DNA of 64,000 bases from the NCBI GenBank assembly GCA_942492635.1, contig CALOFP010000003.1, forward strand, positions 930,001-994,000, in the 5' to 3' direction. This document shows positions 8,056 through 16,876 of the stretch, piece by piece. Under the pieces are notes generated by a model. The model had not been told where the DNA came from. It did no database searches and saw only the letters and a program-made list of their open reading frames with translations. This stretch comes from CALOFP01 sp942492635. GTDB lineage: Bacteria > UBP6 > UBA1177 > CALOFP01. The position numbers and the translations under genes are program-made. Positions within the stretch are counted from its first letter, which is position 1. Every line of letters begins with the position of its first letter.

Positions 8056-8869
8056 ACCACTCCTCCGGTCCCAAAAGTTCAGAAATGTAAAGAGTTTTTC
8101 TATCCGCAATGTAATCCAGAATCCTTTCGACGGTTTGAAACCCGTCTGCGAGGTACATGGTTATGGGGTGAATGATAAGAGTGGAAATTGCACCCCGCCT
8201 TTCATTATGTCTCAAGCCTTCGATCACAAGTTCTCCCCACCGTTCTATTTCATATGACTCCGGTCCGAAATCGTCAGAAAAGTTGTACCGCCGGAGCCAC
8301 CGATCAACCCACTCTCTTGTCCTCTCGGCATGATATATATGCTCGTGATCGGGAATAATGTTTATTGGAAGATTGAAAATTCCGCTCGGATGACGCTCCG
8401 GACCCCTGCTCAGTCTCTTCACTCCGTCGGAACAGAGTTCAACGCCGGATTTATACAGCAACACATCTGTCTTCGGACCGTGCATGTACATATGATTTCT
8501 CCAGCAGCGGATATGGCGCCCCGTCCTCTTTTTGATAATTTCAACAGTTTTTCGAATATCTTGATGCTGGTACCAGCCGGGGCCATTGTAATTTCCCGTA
8601 AGCTTATTCCATACTCTGTGAAAAATTGCCGGTTCAAAACAGTTGTAGGTGTGTCCGCCCACCTCCACAAGAGGATCAAAAGCGATAGGGCTTAGTTCAC
8701 CCCACTGCTCTCTGAAGCAGCGCCCCGTTATGAAAAAGGTAACCTTAATATTCCTTTCCCGCAAAAGCTCAAGAAAGCGGACAGCTGTTTCAACCTCCGT
8801 AATATCACAGAGTTTCTGATTTCCTGTTCCCAGGCTCTGATGGTGAATATCACCCGTAAGACAGATCAT
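8048..8869 (-). CDS. polysaccharide deacetylase-like protein (NodB/CE4 fold)
   Basis: Probably a metal-dependent deacetylase acting on an N- or O-acetylated glycan. The N-terminus MICLTGDIHHQSLG contains an Asp with a His pair. FLELLRERNIKVTFFITGRC is a typical beta-strand/helix of the NodB fold, and VEVGGHTYNC resembles the second motif that supplies zinc-binding His. At 273 residues it has no signal peptide, so it probably acts in the cytoplasm on a precursor, unlike secreted chitin or peptidoglycan deacetylases. A GAGGTG site precedes the ATG. It sits between a nucleotidyltransferase-fold gene (7 bases upstream) and a glycosyltransferase (8-base overlap). The exact substrate is unknown, and motif 1 differs from the usual TFDD. 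Confidence 0.78.
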   Translation of the reverse strand: MICLTGDIHHQSLGTGNQKLCDITEVETAVRFLELLRERNIKVTFFITGRCFREQWGELSPIAFDPLVEVGGHTYNCFEPAIFHRVWNKLTGNYNGPGWYQHQDIRKTVEIIKKRTGRHIRCWRNHMYMHGPKTDVLLYKSGVELCSDGVKRLSRGPERHPSGIFNLPINIIPDHEHIYHAERTREWVDRWLRRYNFSDDFGPESYEIERWGELVIEGLRHNERRGAISTLIIHPITMYLADGFQTVERILDYIADRKTLYISELLGPEEWYG

Positions 8870-8876
8870 TCACACC

Positions 8877-10046
8877 TCAATCTAAAGAAATCCCGTACTT
8901 TTTTACGGTACTCATGAAATTTGTATCTCCCAGTTCGGACCACAGCTTCAAATACCTCCGGATAGCGGTAAAATCGTCACCTAGAGGAACAATCTTCCTG
9001 AGTAAATCACGATCAAGTCCGTAAAGCAAAAACGGGAGTACTACGGCAAGCTTGCCCTTTGCCGGAAGCAGTCTGAACCGAAGCGAAGTCCCTGCAGGAA
9101 CCCGCCATCCTCTCTTTTGAATTGTACTTCGTACTCTTCTCAACATCTCGGGAACTCTCTCGAAGGTCGGTTCATTTTTAAAAAAGTGCAATAAAAAAGC
9201 ATCCCAATTTAGATAGTCCAGATTAAGCCTGCTGGCTTCGCATGTTCTGTGAACAGGCTCCAGAAGTGAAATAAGATGCTCGTTCCACCTTGTGAGATCC
9301 ATATTTTCCAGATCGGGATATTCGGGACGGAAGCGAAATTCCATGGCATCGTCATATATCTTTTTGAACTTCACCGGAACCTTCAGAAGTTCCTTCATGC
9401 GCATGCGTTTTTCCCTGTAACTCCAATGGTACATATTGTAAAAGTAGAGAATCGCGTCTCCGTAACCGACAACAGCCTTCATTCCGTGCCTGTAGATAAG
9501 TTTCCGTGTTTCCTCATCGGGGGAACTCTCCTGAAGAATCAGCCTGTTTATTAGAAGAAGCGTTGCCCTGTTGATGAGCAGGTCCCTGGCATCCCAATCG
9601 GGAATACGGTCGAGAGAAAAGTGATTCAGCCCGGGAATGAAACTCCTGTCGCCGAAAACGTGGCGATGACCGAATCTCATGTCGTACCACACAATTCTCG
9701 GAGGAGAAAATCTCAATTTCCAGGCGGGAACAACGGATAGATCGATTCCGATGCCTATCTCCTTCGCGATCTCTCCTGCTCTTTTCCTGATTCCCGATTC
9801 AATAGTACGCAACCTTCCCGGCAAAAACGGCTTTACAACAACAATGAAATCCAGGTTGTTATGAGGATATTCCCTACCCTCCCGGACAACAACGCCCCCT
9901 TCGCCTTTACCGTACCCGCCTGTAAGAGCAATTGAAACCAGCTCCCGCTCATTCATCTCCCTGCTGAAAACATCTCCTATTCTACCGGTCATTTCGCCAA
10001 TCAACTTCTCAACCTTTGAACCGCCCCTGACAGTAAACCTATCCAT
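8877..10046 (-). CDS. nucleotidyltransferase-fold protein
   Basis: The 389-residue protein has the pattern of the polymerase-beta-like nucleotidyltransferase fold. SIALTGGYGKGEGGV is the glycine-rich loop, NLDFIVVV supplies the first acidic positions and GIDLSVVPAW a third acidic strand. The remainder is mostly helical and rich in Arg and Tyr, and I do not recognise it. Possible roles are transfer of a nucleotide to a small molecule or protein, or an inactive scaffold. The genes around it (phosphopantetheinyl transferase upstream, deacetylase and glycosyltransferase downstream) point to building or tailoring a secreted glycan or secondary metabolite. A strong GGGAGGAGGGG site precedes the ATG. 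Confidence 0.62.
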   Translation of the reverse strand: MDRFTVRGGSKVEKLIGEMTGRIGDVFSREMNERELVSIALTGGYGKGEGGVVVREGREYPHNNLDFIVVVKPFLPGRLRTIESGIRKRAGEIAKEIGIGIDLSVVPAWKLRFSPPRIVWYDMRFGHRHVFGDRSFIPGLNHFSLDRIPDWDARDLLINRATLLLINRLILQESSPDEETRKLIYRHGMKAVVGYGDAILYFYNMYHWSYREKRMRMKELLKVPVKFKKIYDDAMEFRFRPEYPDLENMDLTRWNEHLISLLEPVHRTCEASRLNLDYLNWDAFLLHFFKNEPTFERVPEMLRRVRSTIQKRGWRVPAGTSLRFRLLPAKGKLAVVLPFLLYGLDRDLLRKIVPLGDDFTAIRRYLKLWSELGDTNFMSTVKKYGISLD

Positions 10047-10062
10047 CCCCTCCTCCCTTCTC

Positions 10063-10707
10063 TCAACACAAAGTATTGATGGGTACCATTTCCACTACAG
10101 TATTGCTCAAATCAACCCTCCCCATAACAACGAGGGAAAGAAAAAAACCATCGTCGAGCTCCCTTCTCAGAACCGAAATCTCTCCCCGACTCTCCATATC
10201 GTCGATATTTATCGAACGGGGATCTGATGAAAACCCCTTTCCTATGGCCTTAAGAAATGCCTCCTTGGAAGTAAACAGCCTGAAGAACTCATGGAACGGC
10301 TTTTCACTGTCTATGATTCGCTGTCTTTCGTTGTCGGTTGCGATTGTACCGAGAATCTCATCTATATCGAGCTCCCTTACCTTTTCCACATCAATTCCAG
10401 GCTCATATTCGCTGGAAAAAGCCACAGCAACCACCCCCCTGGTGTGTGTAATGCTGAAATGAATATTACGATTCTCGAAAAAAGGTTTGCCGAAGCGGTT
10501 TTTTCTGACCGAAAACAGCTCGTCACCCGTAGCCTCGTTGAGATAGCGTTGCATAAGCCTTCTCGAGACAATCAGGTTAATTCTGTCTGAAAGAAGCCTG
10601 AATCCCCTGAACCTATCCATCTCCTCTTCGGAAAGTACAACTTCAGCTCCCCGACACAGATCCTTATGATCTATATATCGATCGATTGTAGTGTAGAGAA
10701 CACGCAT
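10063..10707 (-). CDS. 4'-phosphopantetheinyl transferase, Sfp type
   Basis: Transfers 4'-phosphopantetheine from CoA to a serine of a carrier protein. The 214 residues fit the Sfp/Gsp class (about 220-240). Motifs in order: HFSITHTRGVVAVAF, the magnesium-binding PGIDVEKVREL and FTSKEAFLKAIGKG, the signature W/FxxKEA element. It leads a four-gene unit with a GGGAGGG site upstream, followed by a nucleotidyltransferase-fold gene after 16 bases. No carrier protein or synthase lies in the unit, so the target may be a distant fatty acid, polyketide or peptide carrier, and this could simply be the cell's housekeeping enzyme. Confidence 0.9.
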   Translation of the reverse strand: MRVLYTTIDRYIDHKDLCRGAEVVLSEEEMDRFRGFRLLSDRINLIVSRRLMQRYLNEATGDELFSVRKNRFGKPFFENRNIHFSITHTRGVVAVAFSSEYEPGIDVEKVRELDIDEILGTIATDNERQRIIDSEKPFHEFFRLFTSKEAFLKAIGKGFSSDPRSINIDDMESRGEISVLRRELDDGFFLSLVVMGRVDLSNTVVEMVPINTLC

Positions 10708-10836
10708 CCTGATCCCTCCCTATCTGAAAACCTTTTTATTATACATTTCGTACTCTTTGTTGTCCACAATGCTTTTTCTTTGCAAAGCCACACTTTTTTG
10801 GATAGGATAGGGCCGAACAACCGAACGGAGGAAAAC

Positions 10837-11841
10837 ATGGATTTCAGTTCAATTGCCGAGTATATTGAAACACTTACAACAACACCTTCCCCCACGGGAT
10901 GGACCGCGGGCGTTGAGGAATTTCTTATAAAGAATGCCGAATCAAAAGGAATCTCATACAGAAAAACCCTCAAGGGAGCGGTAATTTACAGTTTCAATGG
11001 AGAAAGCAGCGAGGGAGCGAGAATGTTCGCATCCCACGTGGACACGCTCGGCGCAATGGTAAAAGAGGTCAAGGAAGACAGAGTGGTAATCACACCCGTA
11101 GGAGGATTTCCCGCACTCTACATCATAGGCGACTACTGCACAATTCACACAAGAGACGGAAAACAGTACGAAGGGACATTCCTTCCCAACAACCCCGCAG
11201 TTCATGTAAACAGCAAACTGCGCGAACTCAAACCCGATTTCGACAACTGTTCACTCCGGGTGGACCTTGCAGGAGACCTCAGTGAAGCAATTTCTATCGG
11301 CGACTTTGTCAGTTTCGACCCCTGCTTCAAAGTAACGAACGGTTACGTCAAAGCCAGACACCTTGACGACAAGGCCTCCGCAGCCATACTTCTGCACCTT
11401 GCCGATCTCATCATCGGAGGAGCCGTAAAGCCTGCAAAAGATATCCACATATTCTTCAACGTAACGGAAGAGACAGGACAGGGACTCGCAGCATCCGAAA
11501 ATGTGGAAGAGCTTGTAATTGTTGATATGGGCGTTGTAGGAGAAGGATGCAACGGCGACGAGCAGGCGGTTTCCATATGTGCGAAAGATTCATCGGGCCC
11601 CTACAACTATCAGCTCACGAACCAGCTGATCGACATATGCAAAGAGAAAGAACTGGATCATAAGATCGACATATTCCCCTTTTACGGATCTGACGGCAGT
11701 GCGGTTCTCAGGGCATGCAACGACATTAAAGTGGCGCTTGTAGGACCGGGAGTAGGAGCCAGTCACGGCTACGAAAGAACCCACGAAAAAGCACTTCTGA
11801 GCACAGGAAAACTTCTTGTCGAGTATATAAAAAGAGGATAA
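10837..11841 (+). CDS. M42 family metallo-aminopeptidase
   Basis: Cytosolic co-catalytic metal aminopeptidase of the FrvX/glutamyl aminopeptidase family, which trims peptides as large TET-like shells. The 334 residues hold the expected ligands: ASHVDTLG (about residue 65), RHLDDKASA (174), NVTEETGQGLAAS (210) with the catalytic Glu, VIVDMG (229) and the closing His in GYERTHEKAL (315). The start is the ATG at 10837 with GGAGGAAAAC before it; an in-frame extension back to 10666 overlaps the divergent gene and lacks homologous features. Upstream lies the divergent phosphopantetheinyl transferase gene, 129 bases away. No terminator is visible downstream. Confidence 0.92.
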   Translation: MDFSSIAEYIETLTTTPSPTGWTAGVEEFLIKNAESKGISYRKTLKGAVIYSFNGESSEGARMFASHVDTLGAMVKEVKEDRVVITPVGGFPALYIIGDYCTIHTRDGKQYEGTFLPNNPAVHVNSKLRELKPDFDNCSLRVDLAGDLSEAISIGDFVSFDPCFKVTNGYVKARHLDDKASAAILLHLADLIIGGAVKPAKDIHIFFNVTEETGQGLAASENVEELVIVDMGVVGEGCNGDEQAVSICAKDSSGPYNYQLTNQLIDICKEKELDHKIDIFPFYGSDGSAVLRACNDIKVALVGPGVGASHGYERTHEKALLSTGKLLVEYIKRG

Positions 11842-12054
11842 CTTACTATCCCGACACATCTCAAAATCAAAAAAATCCGACATAGACAATTTATGAAACC
11901 TCTACTCCGACAGCATGATAATTCCTGCTACCTTAATTTGAGGAAAACCGCTAACGGAATTGCAGAAATCCAGACATCCGTTTGACCGACCCTGAAAAAA
12001 ACTGTTAAAGTTTCATAAGGAACTTCCTGATAATTGATCCCGGAGGGTAAAAAA

Positions 12055-12801
12055 ATGAAAAAAAGAACTCTATTCACCATCCTCACCTTTTTTCTGCTGC
12101 CCCTTTCGGCATTTTCTCTGACAATCGACGTTGGAGTGGAAGGCGGCGCGGCATTCAGCGGCTACAACGACGTTAGAATTCCCGGAGACGAAGGAACAAA
12201 GCTTTCCTTAACCGACGAACTTTCAACCGAACCAGCGCCGGCACTCCGAGTCGAGCTCCTGACTACTATTTTTTCGAGGCACGACATCAAGTTGCTGGCC
12301 GCGCCTCTCCGACTCTCAGCAGAAGGAACGCTGGAAAAAGATGTCCGTTTTACTGACCAGGTATTCACAAAGGGAACAAAAGTGAAGGCGAAATACCGAT
12401 TTGATTCGTATCGGCTCACCTACAGATACAACTTCTACAAAACCGAAAAGCTGCAGATAGGAATCGGGGTAACAGGAAAAATCAGGGATGCAGAAACATC
12501 ACTTGAAAACCACGATAAAAAGGGAAAAAAGACAAATACGGGATTTGTTCCCCTCCTCAACTTCAAATTGAACTGGAAATTCAACGAACCCTTCAGCCTG
12601 CTCATCGAAGCCGACGGCCTCATCGCACCCCAGGGCCGAGCCGAAGACGCACTCATAGCACTCAACTACCATCCCGTAGATTTCATGACAGTGAAAATCG
12701 GTTACAGAATACTCGAAGGCGGAGCCGACAACGACACAGTCTACACCTTCACCCTCATCCACTACGCAGTAGCCGGTTTAAATTTCCGATGGGGTTTTTG
12801 A
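12055..12801 (+). CDS. small outer-membrane beta-barrel protein
   Basis: The 248-residue protein starts with a clear signal peptide (MKKRTLFTILTFFLLPLSAFS, cleavage near residue 21). It continues with alternating polar/hydrophobic strands rich in Gly, Tyr and Phe, and ends in a C-terminal Phe preceded by NFRWG, typical of outer-membrane barrels recognised by the BAM machinery. Segments such as YRLTYRYNFYKTEKLQIGIG and IKLNW-like strands fit an eight- to ten-strand barrel. The ATG at 12055 has a GGAGGG site. A decayed copy of its 3' half lies at 17366-17698 beyond an insertion-sequence zone. Substrate or role unknown. Confidence 0.8.
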   Translation: MKKRTLFTILTFFLLPLSAFSLTIDVGVEGGAAFSGYNDVRIPGDEGTKLSLTDELSTEPAPALRVELLTTIFSRHDIKLLAAPLRLSAEGTLEKDVRFTDQVFTKGTKVKAKYRFDSYRLTYRYNFYKTEKLQIGIGVTGKIRDAETSLENHDKKGKKTNTGFVPLLNFKLNWKFNEPFSLLIEADGLIAPQGRAEDALIALNYHPVDFMTVKIGYRILEGGADNDTVYTFTLIHYAVAGLNFRWGF

Positions 12802-13116
12802 AGATCCAAAAACCGGAACCACAGAAATCCATTCACCCCACCGAAATATCTCCTTTTTGTCCACCACAGCCGCTAAACCTGCTTCGAAAAAAATATTAGA
12901 GGGAAATCAAGAACTGAAATTACTTAAAAAAAAATATCCTGGCCAAATCAGCCGCTAAAATCATCAAATTATTTTTTCCAAGAGCTCCTGAGACGCTGAT
13001 TTATCTAAAAAAAGAATATCTTGAGGAAACTGAAAGCTGGAAATACCTGATCATTGTTTCTATGAAGTTTTTATTGGCTGACCATTGTGGAATATTTTGT
13101 ATATTGTCTTTTAAGA
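12802..13116. other. intergenic region with degenerate CAGCCGCT repeats
   Basis: No gene is seen. It is AT-rich and holds two related words, CAGCCGCTAAA at 12867 and CAGCCGCTAAAA at 12949, each followed within about 15 bases by an A/T tract of the type AAAAAAATAT or AAATTATTTTTT. Similar units recur at 43396-43600. Both flanking genes end here. Confidence 0.6.
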
Positions 13117-13950
13117 TTAATTTCCGGAACCTTTCTCTTCACAAGATACGATAGCCTGAATCAACAAATTTTCAAACTCTTCATCATCCGACAAATCCAA
13201 TCTTTTAAAAAGATTTTTTAGATGAGGAATCAATTCTGGATCTGCTATCTCTTCAGCAGCTTCAATGCTCAAGCTGCCAATATATTCATCTTTCCACTCT
13301 TCTATTAAAGCATTCACAACACACGGATCTTTCCGAAGAGCAAGGCCGACCAGAGCCTCACCTCTTATTTCCGAATCCTGATCATCCAGAGCTGAGATTA
13401 ACGCATCACGAATTTCAGGACTATCCATTTCCGTCTGCGCCCCCAAACCGAAAGTGGCCCAATTACGAACTTCCTTATTTGAATCGCGGCTAAGCTTAAT
13501 CAGTGCAGACATGGCACTCTTATCGTCATGGCCTGAAAGTCCCAACACTACTCCATACCTGATATCGGAATCGTGATGATCTGCTAATTCGATAAGATAT
13601 GGAATCGCCCTTGGATCGTTTCTGTGACCTAATGCAATAGCGGTTGAGTAAAGTACGTTCGGATCGTTATCTTTCAAAAGTCGAGTTAGTATATCGACAC
13701 TTTCATCTTGAAAAGTCCTGTCGCTCCACCCAAGTTGTGCAAGAATATCCGCGCCAATAGCTCGATCTAGAGGATCTTCACTTTCGGAAAGTCTTTTTCC
13801 AATATCATATTCCCTTTTCCCGCCACGAAAATGCAGAATCGCCAATTCCTCACAATAGTCCTCATCAGATTCAAGATATTTTCTATAAACCTCTACTAAC
13901 TCCTCTGAATTTCTCGTATCAAATGCATATTGATGAGCTGTATCCCGCAT
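13117..13950 (-). CDS. HEAT-repeat protein
   Basis: A soluble 277-residue helical-repeat scaffold. Between about residues 60 and 240 there are at least five HEAT/PBS-lyase-like units of ~31 residues, recognisable by DPNVLYSTAIALGHRNDPRA, DSDIRYGVVLGLSGHDD, NKEVRNWATFGLGAQ and DSEIRGEALVGLALRKDP. Such repeats usually bind a partner protein rather than catalyse. There is no signal peptide and no clear ribosome site before the ATG, so the start is the weakest point of the call. It is flanked by a repeat-bearing gap and the left end of an insertion sequence, in a zone that looks acquired. Confidence 0.75.
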   Translation of the reverse strand: MRDTAHQYAFDTRNSEELVEVYRKYLESDEDYCEELAILHFRGGKREYDIGKRLSESEDPLDRAIGADILAQLGWSDRTFQDESVDILTRLLKDNDPNVLYSTAIALGHRNDPRAIPYLIELADHHDSDIRYGVVLGLSGHDDKSAMSALIKLSRDSNKEVRNWATFGLGAQTEMDSPEIRDALISALDDQDSEIRGEALVGLALRKDPCVVNALIEEWKDEYIGSLSIEAAEEIADPELIPHLKNLFKRLDLSDDEEFENLLIQAIVSCEEKGSGN

Positions 13951-14139
13951 TTTTAAAACACCGCTATTTATTCAAAACTTTAACCATAGCAATGTTAACA
14001 TACTCAAAACAAATCTTTACACCAGAATATAAACTTCATCATAATTTAACAGATTTTATTAGAAACATTGTCTGTCCCGACAAAAACAGACATTTGATCA
14101 ACTTAAATTAAAATTACGTTTTAATAAAGGAGAGATCAG

Positions 14140-14448
14140 ATGAGAAATGGAAGCAAACATTACGATCGGGATTTTAAAATCAATACAGTACAAATGGTTC
14201 TCGAAGGCTCAAAAAGTATGAAGCAGATCGCTGAAGAACTGGATATTAAATACCACACTCTTGTTGGATGGAAACAGGAGTATCAACAAAAAGGAGAAGC
14301 TGCTTTTCCAGGCCGGGGGAAGGAGCTTTACGCTACAGAAGCCGAAAAGGAAATCGCTGCTCTAAAAAAGCAATGGCCATCTCAATGCGCGAAAAGTAGA
14401 GAAGTACCTGATAATGAAAGAATTGTGTGGAGAATACAGAATCACTGA
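14140..14448 (+). pseudogene. IS3-family transposase OrfA, probably damaged
   Basis: The first ~70 residues are a transposase_8 helix-turn-helix: HYDRDFKINTVQMVLEGSKS, MKQIAEELDIKYHTLVGWKQEY. After EKEIAALKK the frame runs into unlikely sequence (QWPSQCAKSREV). In the -1 frame at the same spot one reads KKAMAISMREK followed by a stop, which resembles a usual OrfA end. The stretch normally found between the two LKK positions (coiled-coil ELADVKMERDI-type) is missing. I infer a small deletion with a frame change at the A-run near 14366. GGAGAG precedes the ATG. Confidence 0.65.
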
Positions 14449-14995
14449 AATGACCAAATTTCTAAAAGTAAGTAGATCAGGCTACTACAAATGGCTCAAC
14501 AAAAAGCCAACAAAAAAAGAAAAGGAAGACGAGTTCTTAAAGGTTCAGGCAAAGAAAACCTTTGAGGAATCAAAAAACAGTTATGGCGTTAGGCGAATCT
14601 TGGAAGATTTCCAGGAGGCGGGGATAGAGTGCGGAAAACATCGATTAAAAAGACTTATGAAAGAAATGAATATCGTTCCATTTGCAGCTAAAAAGTTTAA
14701 GGTAACGAAGGATTCAAACCACAACAAAAGAGTCTTTGAAAACCTTCTCGATAAGGAGTTCCATGCAGACGCACCAAATCAAAAGAGGGTTGGTGATTTC
14801 ACCTACATATGGACAAATGAAGGTTGGCTCTATCTAGCCATTGTTATTGATCTTTTCTCTAGAAAAGTAGTCGGCTGGTCTATGTCTACAGATATGGATG
14901 CCAGGCTCGTTGTTAGTACCTTTAATATGGCAGTAAATTCAAGAAAACCGCAAAGTGGATTGATATTTCATTCAGACAAGGGCTCTCAGTATTGT

Positions 14996-15001
14996 AGTAA
15001 T
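14996..15001 (+). repeat. target site duplication, left copy (AGTAAT)
   Basis: AGTAAT lies directly left of the IS1182-type element and again directly right of it at 16871-16876. Because the first base of the element (T) and last (A) could belong to the inverted repeats, the duplication may be read as 6 bases, or as GTAA (4 bases) with longer repeats. Confidence 0.85.
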
Positions 15002-16870
15002 GAGCCCGGTCCTAAAACCCCAAGCTCCCAAAACTTTGTTTCAAAAAGTGAAAATCTTTGGAGCCGTAGTTCTGAAGATCTTCCAAATTTCCACCAAAAA
15101 TTCGTTCCAGAAGGCGCGTGAGGCGCTTCAAGAGCATGTATGCGGCGTAAAAATATGAAACCAAGCCAGTAGAAGATCTTTTTCCAAGCTCCCAGCGGAA
15201 AATTCTCATAAAGTTTGCGGCGATCGCTCTGGCGACAACGCAAAGCTTTATTCGCTTTTTGCCTCGATATTTCAACTTCTTACCGCTTCTTCTGTCGTGA
15301 AACATTTCATGCATGGTTCTTTCGCTGCCCGATCTTATGTTGCGCCTCTCCTCCGGGATCTTTTCCCTGGATTTGTGACGTTTCTGCTTCAGATAGTCTT
15401 CATGTTTAAAATAGTGTTTCCCTTTGCGTTTATTGGCTGGACAGCTTCCCGCATTTGGACAATCAAGGCATATTTTTGTATCGAATTTCGCTCTGTATCG
15501 CTGTCCGGTTTTGCTTACTTCAGCATTTTGAAGCGGACAGAAGACCATGTATTTACCGGAGTCACTTCTTTCTATTGTTAAATTTGCTTTGGTTTTACGG
15601 CCTCTTACAGCAGATTGAACACAGGTCCCGCCATGCTTGTCGAGTTTTCTGTCAAGTTCTTCACTGCCGTAGGCTCCGTCACCGTGAAATTCATTCATTC
15701 CCTTCGCCATGTAGTCTTCGATTCGCTCCTCGAGAAAGGTGCTGTCATCAATGTTGTTGGGTGTAACATCCGCGTCAACTATGAGAGCAATTTCTTTTTC
15801 TTTATCAACCACTTCCGTTATCTGTGCCAGGAACCCGGTGTTCGATTCATCGCGCTTTTTCCGGTATGTGGCATCGGTGTCGTCCGGCGACTGCAGGGAA
15901 CCGGAACCCACTTCGCTTGAAGGTTTTTCTTTTATTTTTCCGGAGGTTATTTCTATCTGTTCATCGAATATACGGCGGAACACATCGGAGAAAACATCGT
16001 TTTCGGCGTACTTTTTTTCCAGATCCATCTTCAATCCCACATATATCTGTTCGATTTTATTAAGGGCTCCAGCGGTTTCGTCGGATGTGATTCCGTAAAC
16101 ATAGTTCGATGAATCCTTTTCGACATAGGGTTTGAGTAGTTCCTCATACTTTTTCTTATCGTCGTCCGACAGAATTCGCCACACTCTTCGAACGCCCTCC
16201 ACCAGCAGCTGCAACCTGCTATATTTCCTTATATTTGATCCGATTAAAGTTGAGTCGATCCTCCCGACCTCCATGCTTATACCGAGGCGCTGTATCTCTT
16301 TTTCGGTGATTTCCGAAAAAACCTCCTCGAAGAGGTCAATTCCTTTTTCCTCCTGAAATGTTGACAACTTACCGATAAACTTAAAGAGCGTGCTGCGAGA
16401 AAAGCTTTTATCAGCGATGTTCTCCAATCCTATAGCAGCACGAGTCAAAAGGTTGAAATCTATCTGGTTGAAGAGTTCCCTGTAGCTCCATTTTTTCATT
16501 TCTTTCAGTATGATGGCGGCTACCATCATGTTTACCGGAGCGTTGGGTCTGGAAGCATTGTTGCTGAAAAGCTCTTTGAAGTTATCCTCGTCGATCTTTT
16601 TGAAAACCGCCTCATGAAAGGCCCATTCAGGCGACTTCATGAGTTTGTTCTTCGCCCTTTCAGGCAGAACAAACTCGGTTGACTCAAAAGTGAGTTGCTG
16701 GTGACTATTTTTTCTAAACATACAAAACCTTAAACAATTACTGCCGCCATTATACACTTTATCGCTGTTAATTACATGTATTTAGCTGGTTCTAATAAAA
16801 GATTGTTTGTGGCTTATTTTACAAAACATGAAACAACAGCTCCGGCTCAAAACCTTTTGAGACCGGGCTC
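15002..16870 (-). mobile_element. IS1182-family insertion sequence inside the IS3 element
   Basis: A complete element of about 1.87 kb. The terminal inverted repeats are GAGCCCGGTCCTAAAAC at the left and, reading inward from 16870, GAGCCCGGTCTCAAAAGG. It is flanked by duplicated AGTAAT and carries a single intact transposase on the minus strand. The intact gene, near-perfect ends and clean duplication mean this insertion is younger than the IS3 copy it breaks. Confidence 0.93.
15012..16721 (-). CDS. IS1182-family transposase
   Basis: DDE transposase of 569 residues, apparently intact. It contains the N-terminal DUF772-like domain (SRPNAPVNMMVAAIILKEM, SYRELFNQIDFNLLTRAAIGL), GRIDSTLIGSNIRKYSR with a first Asp, an IALIVDADVTPNN segment with a second, FHGDGAYGSEE, and a Cys-rich CLDCPNAGSCPANKRKGKHYF motif typical of the IS1182 group. 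The C-terminal basic region IRSGSERTMHEMFHDRRSG follows. The ATG at 16721 is 150 bases inside the element's right end; its ribosome site (AAGG) is weak. A GTG-initiated extension of 12 residues is possible. The stop lies 10 bases from the left end. Confidence 0.93.
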   Translation of the reverse strand: MFRKNSHQQLTFESTEFVLPERAKNKLMKSPEWAFHEAVFKKIDEDNFKELFSNNASRPNAPVNMMVAAIILKEMKKWSYRELFNQIDFNLLTRAAIGLENIADKSFSRSTLFKFIGKLSTFQEEKGIDLFEEVFSEITEKEIQRLGISMEVGRIDSTLIGSNIRKYSRLQLLVEGVRRVWRILSDDDKKKYEELLKPYVEKDSSNYVYGITSDETAGALNKIEQIYVGLKMDLEKKYAENDVFSDVFRRIFDEQIEITSGKIKEKPSSEVGSGSLQSPDDTDATYRKKRDESNTGFLAQITEVVDKEKEIALIVDADVTPNNIDDSTFLEERIEDYMAKGMNEFHGDGAYGSEELDRKLDKHGGTCVQSAVRGRKTKANLTIERSDSGKYMVFCPLQNAEVSKTGQRYRAKFDTKICLDCPNAGSCPANKRKGKHYFKHEDYLKQKRHKSREKIPEERRNIRSGSERTMHEMFHDRRSGKKLKYRGKKRIKLCVVARAIAANFMRIFRWELGKRSSTGLVSYFYAAYMLLKRLTRLLERIFGGNLEDLQNYGSKDFHFLKQSFGSLGF

Positions 16871-16876
16871 AGTAAT
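16871..16876 (+). repeat. target site duplication, right copy (AGTAAT)
   Basis: Right-hand copy of the duplication at 14996-15001; the orfB frame resumes immediately after it. Confidence 0.85.

Noticed and set aside
14996..15121. Extension of IS3 orfB past the SQYCSN motif
   Set aside because: It reads into the left end of the inserted IS1182-type element and is not part of the original protein.
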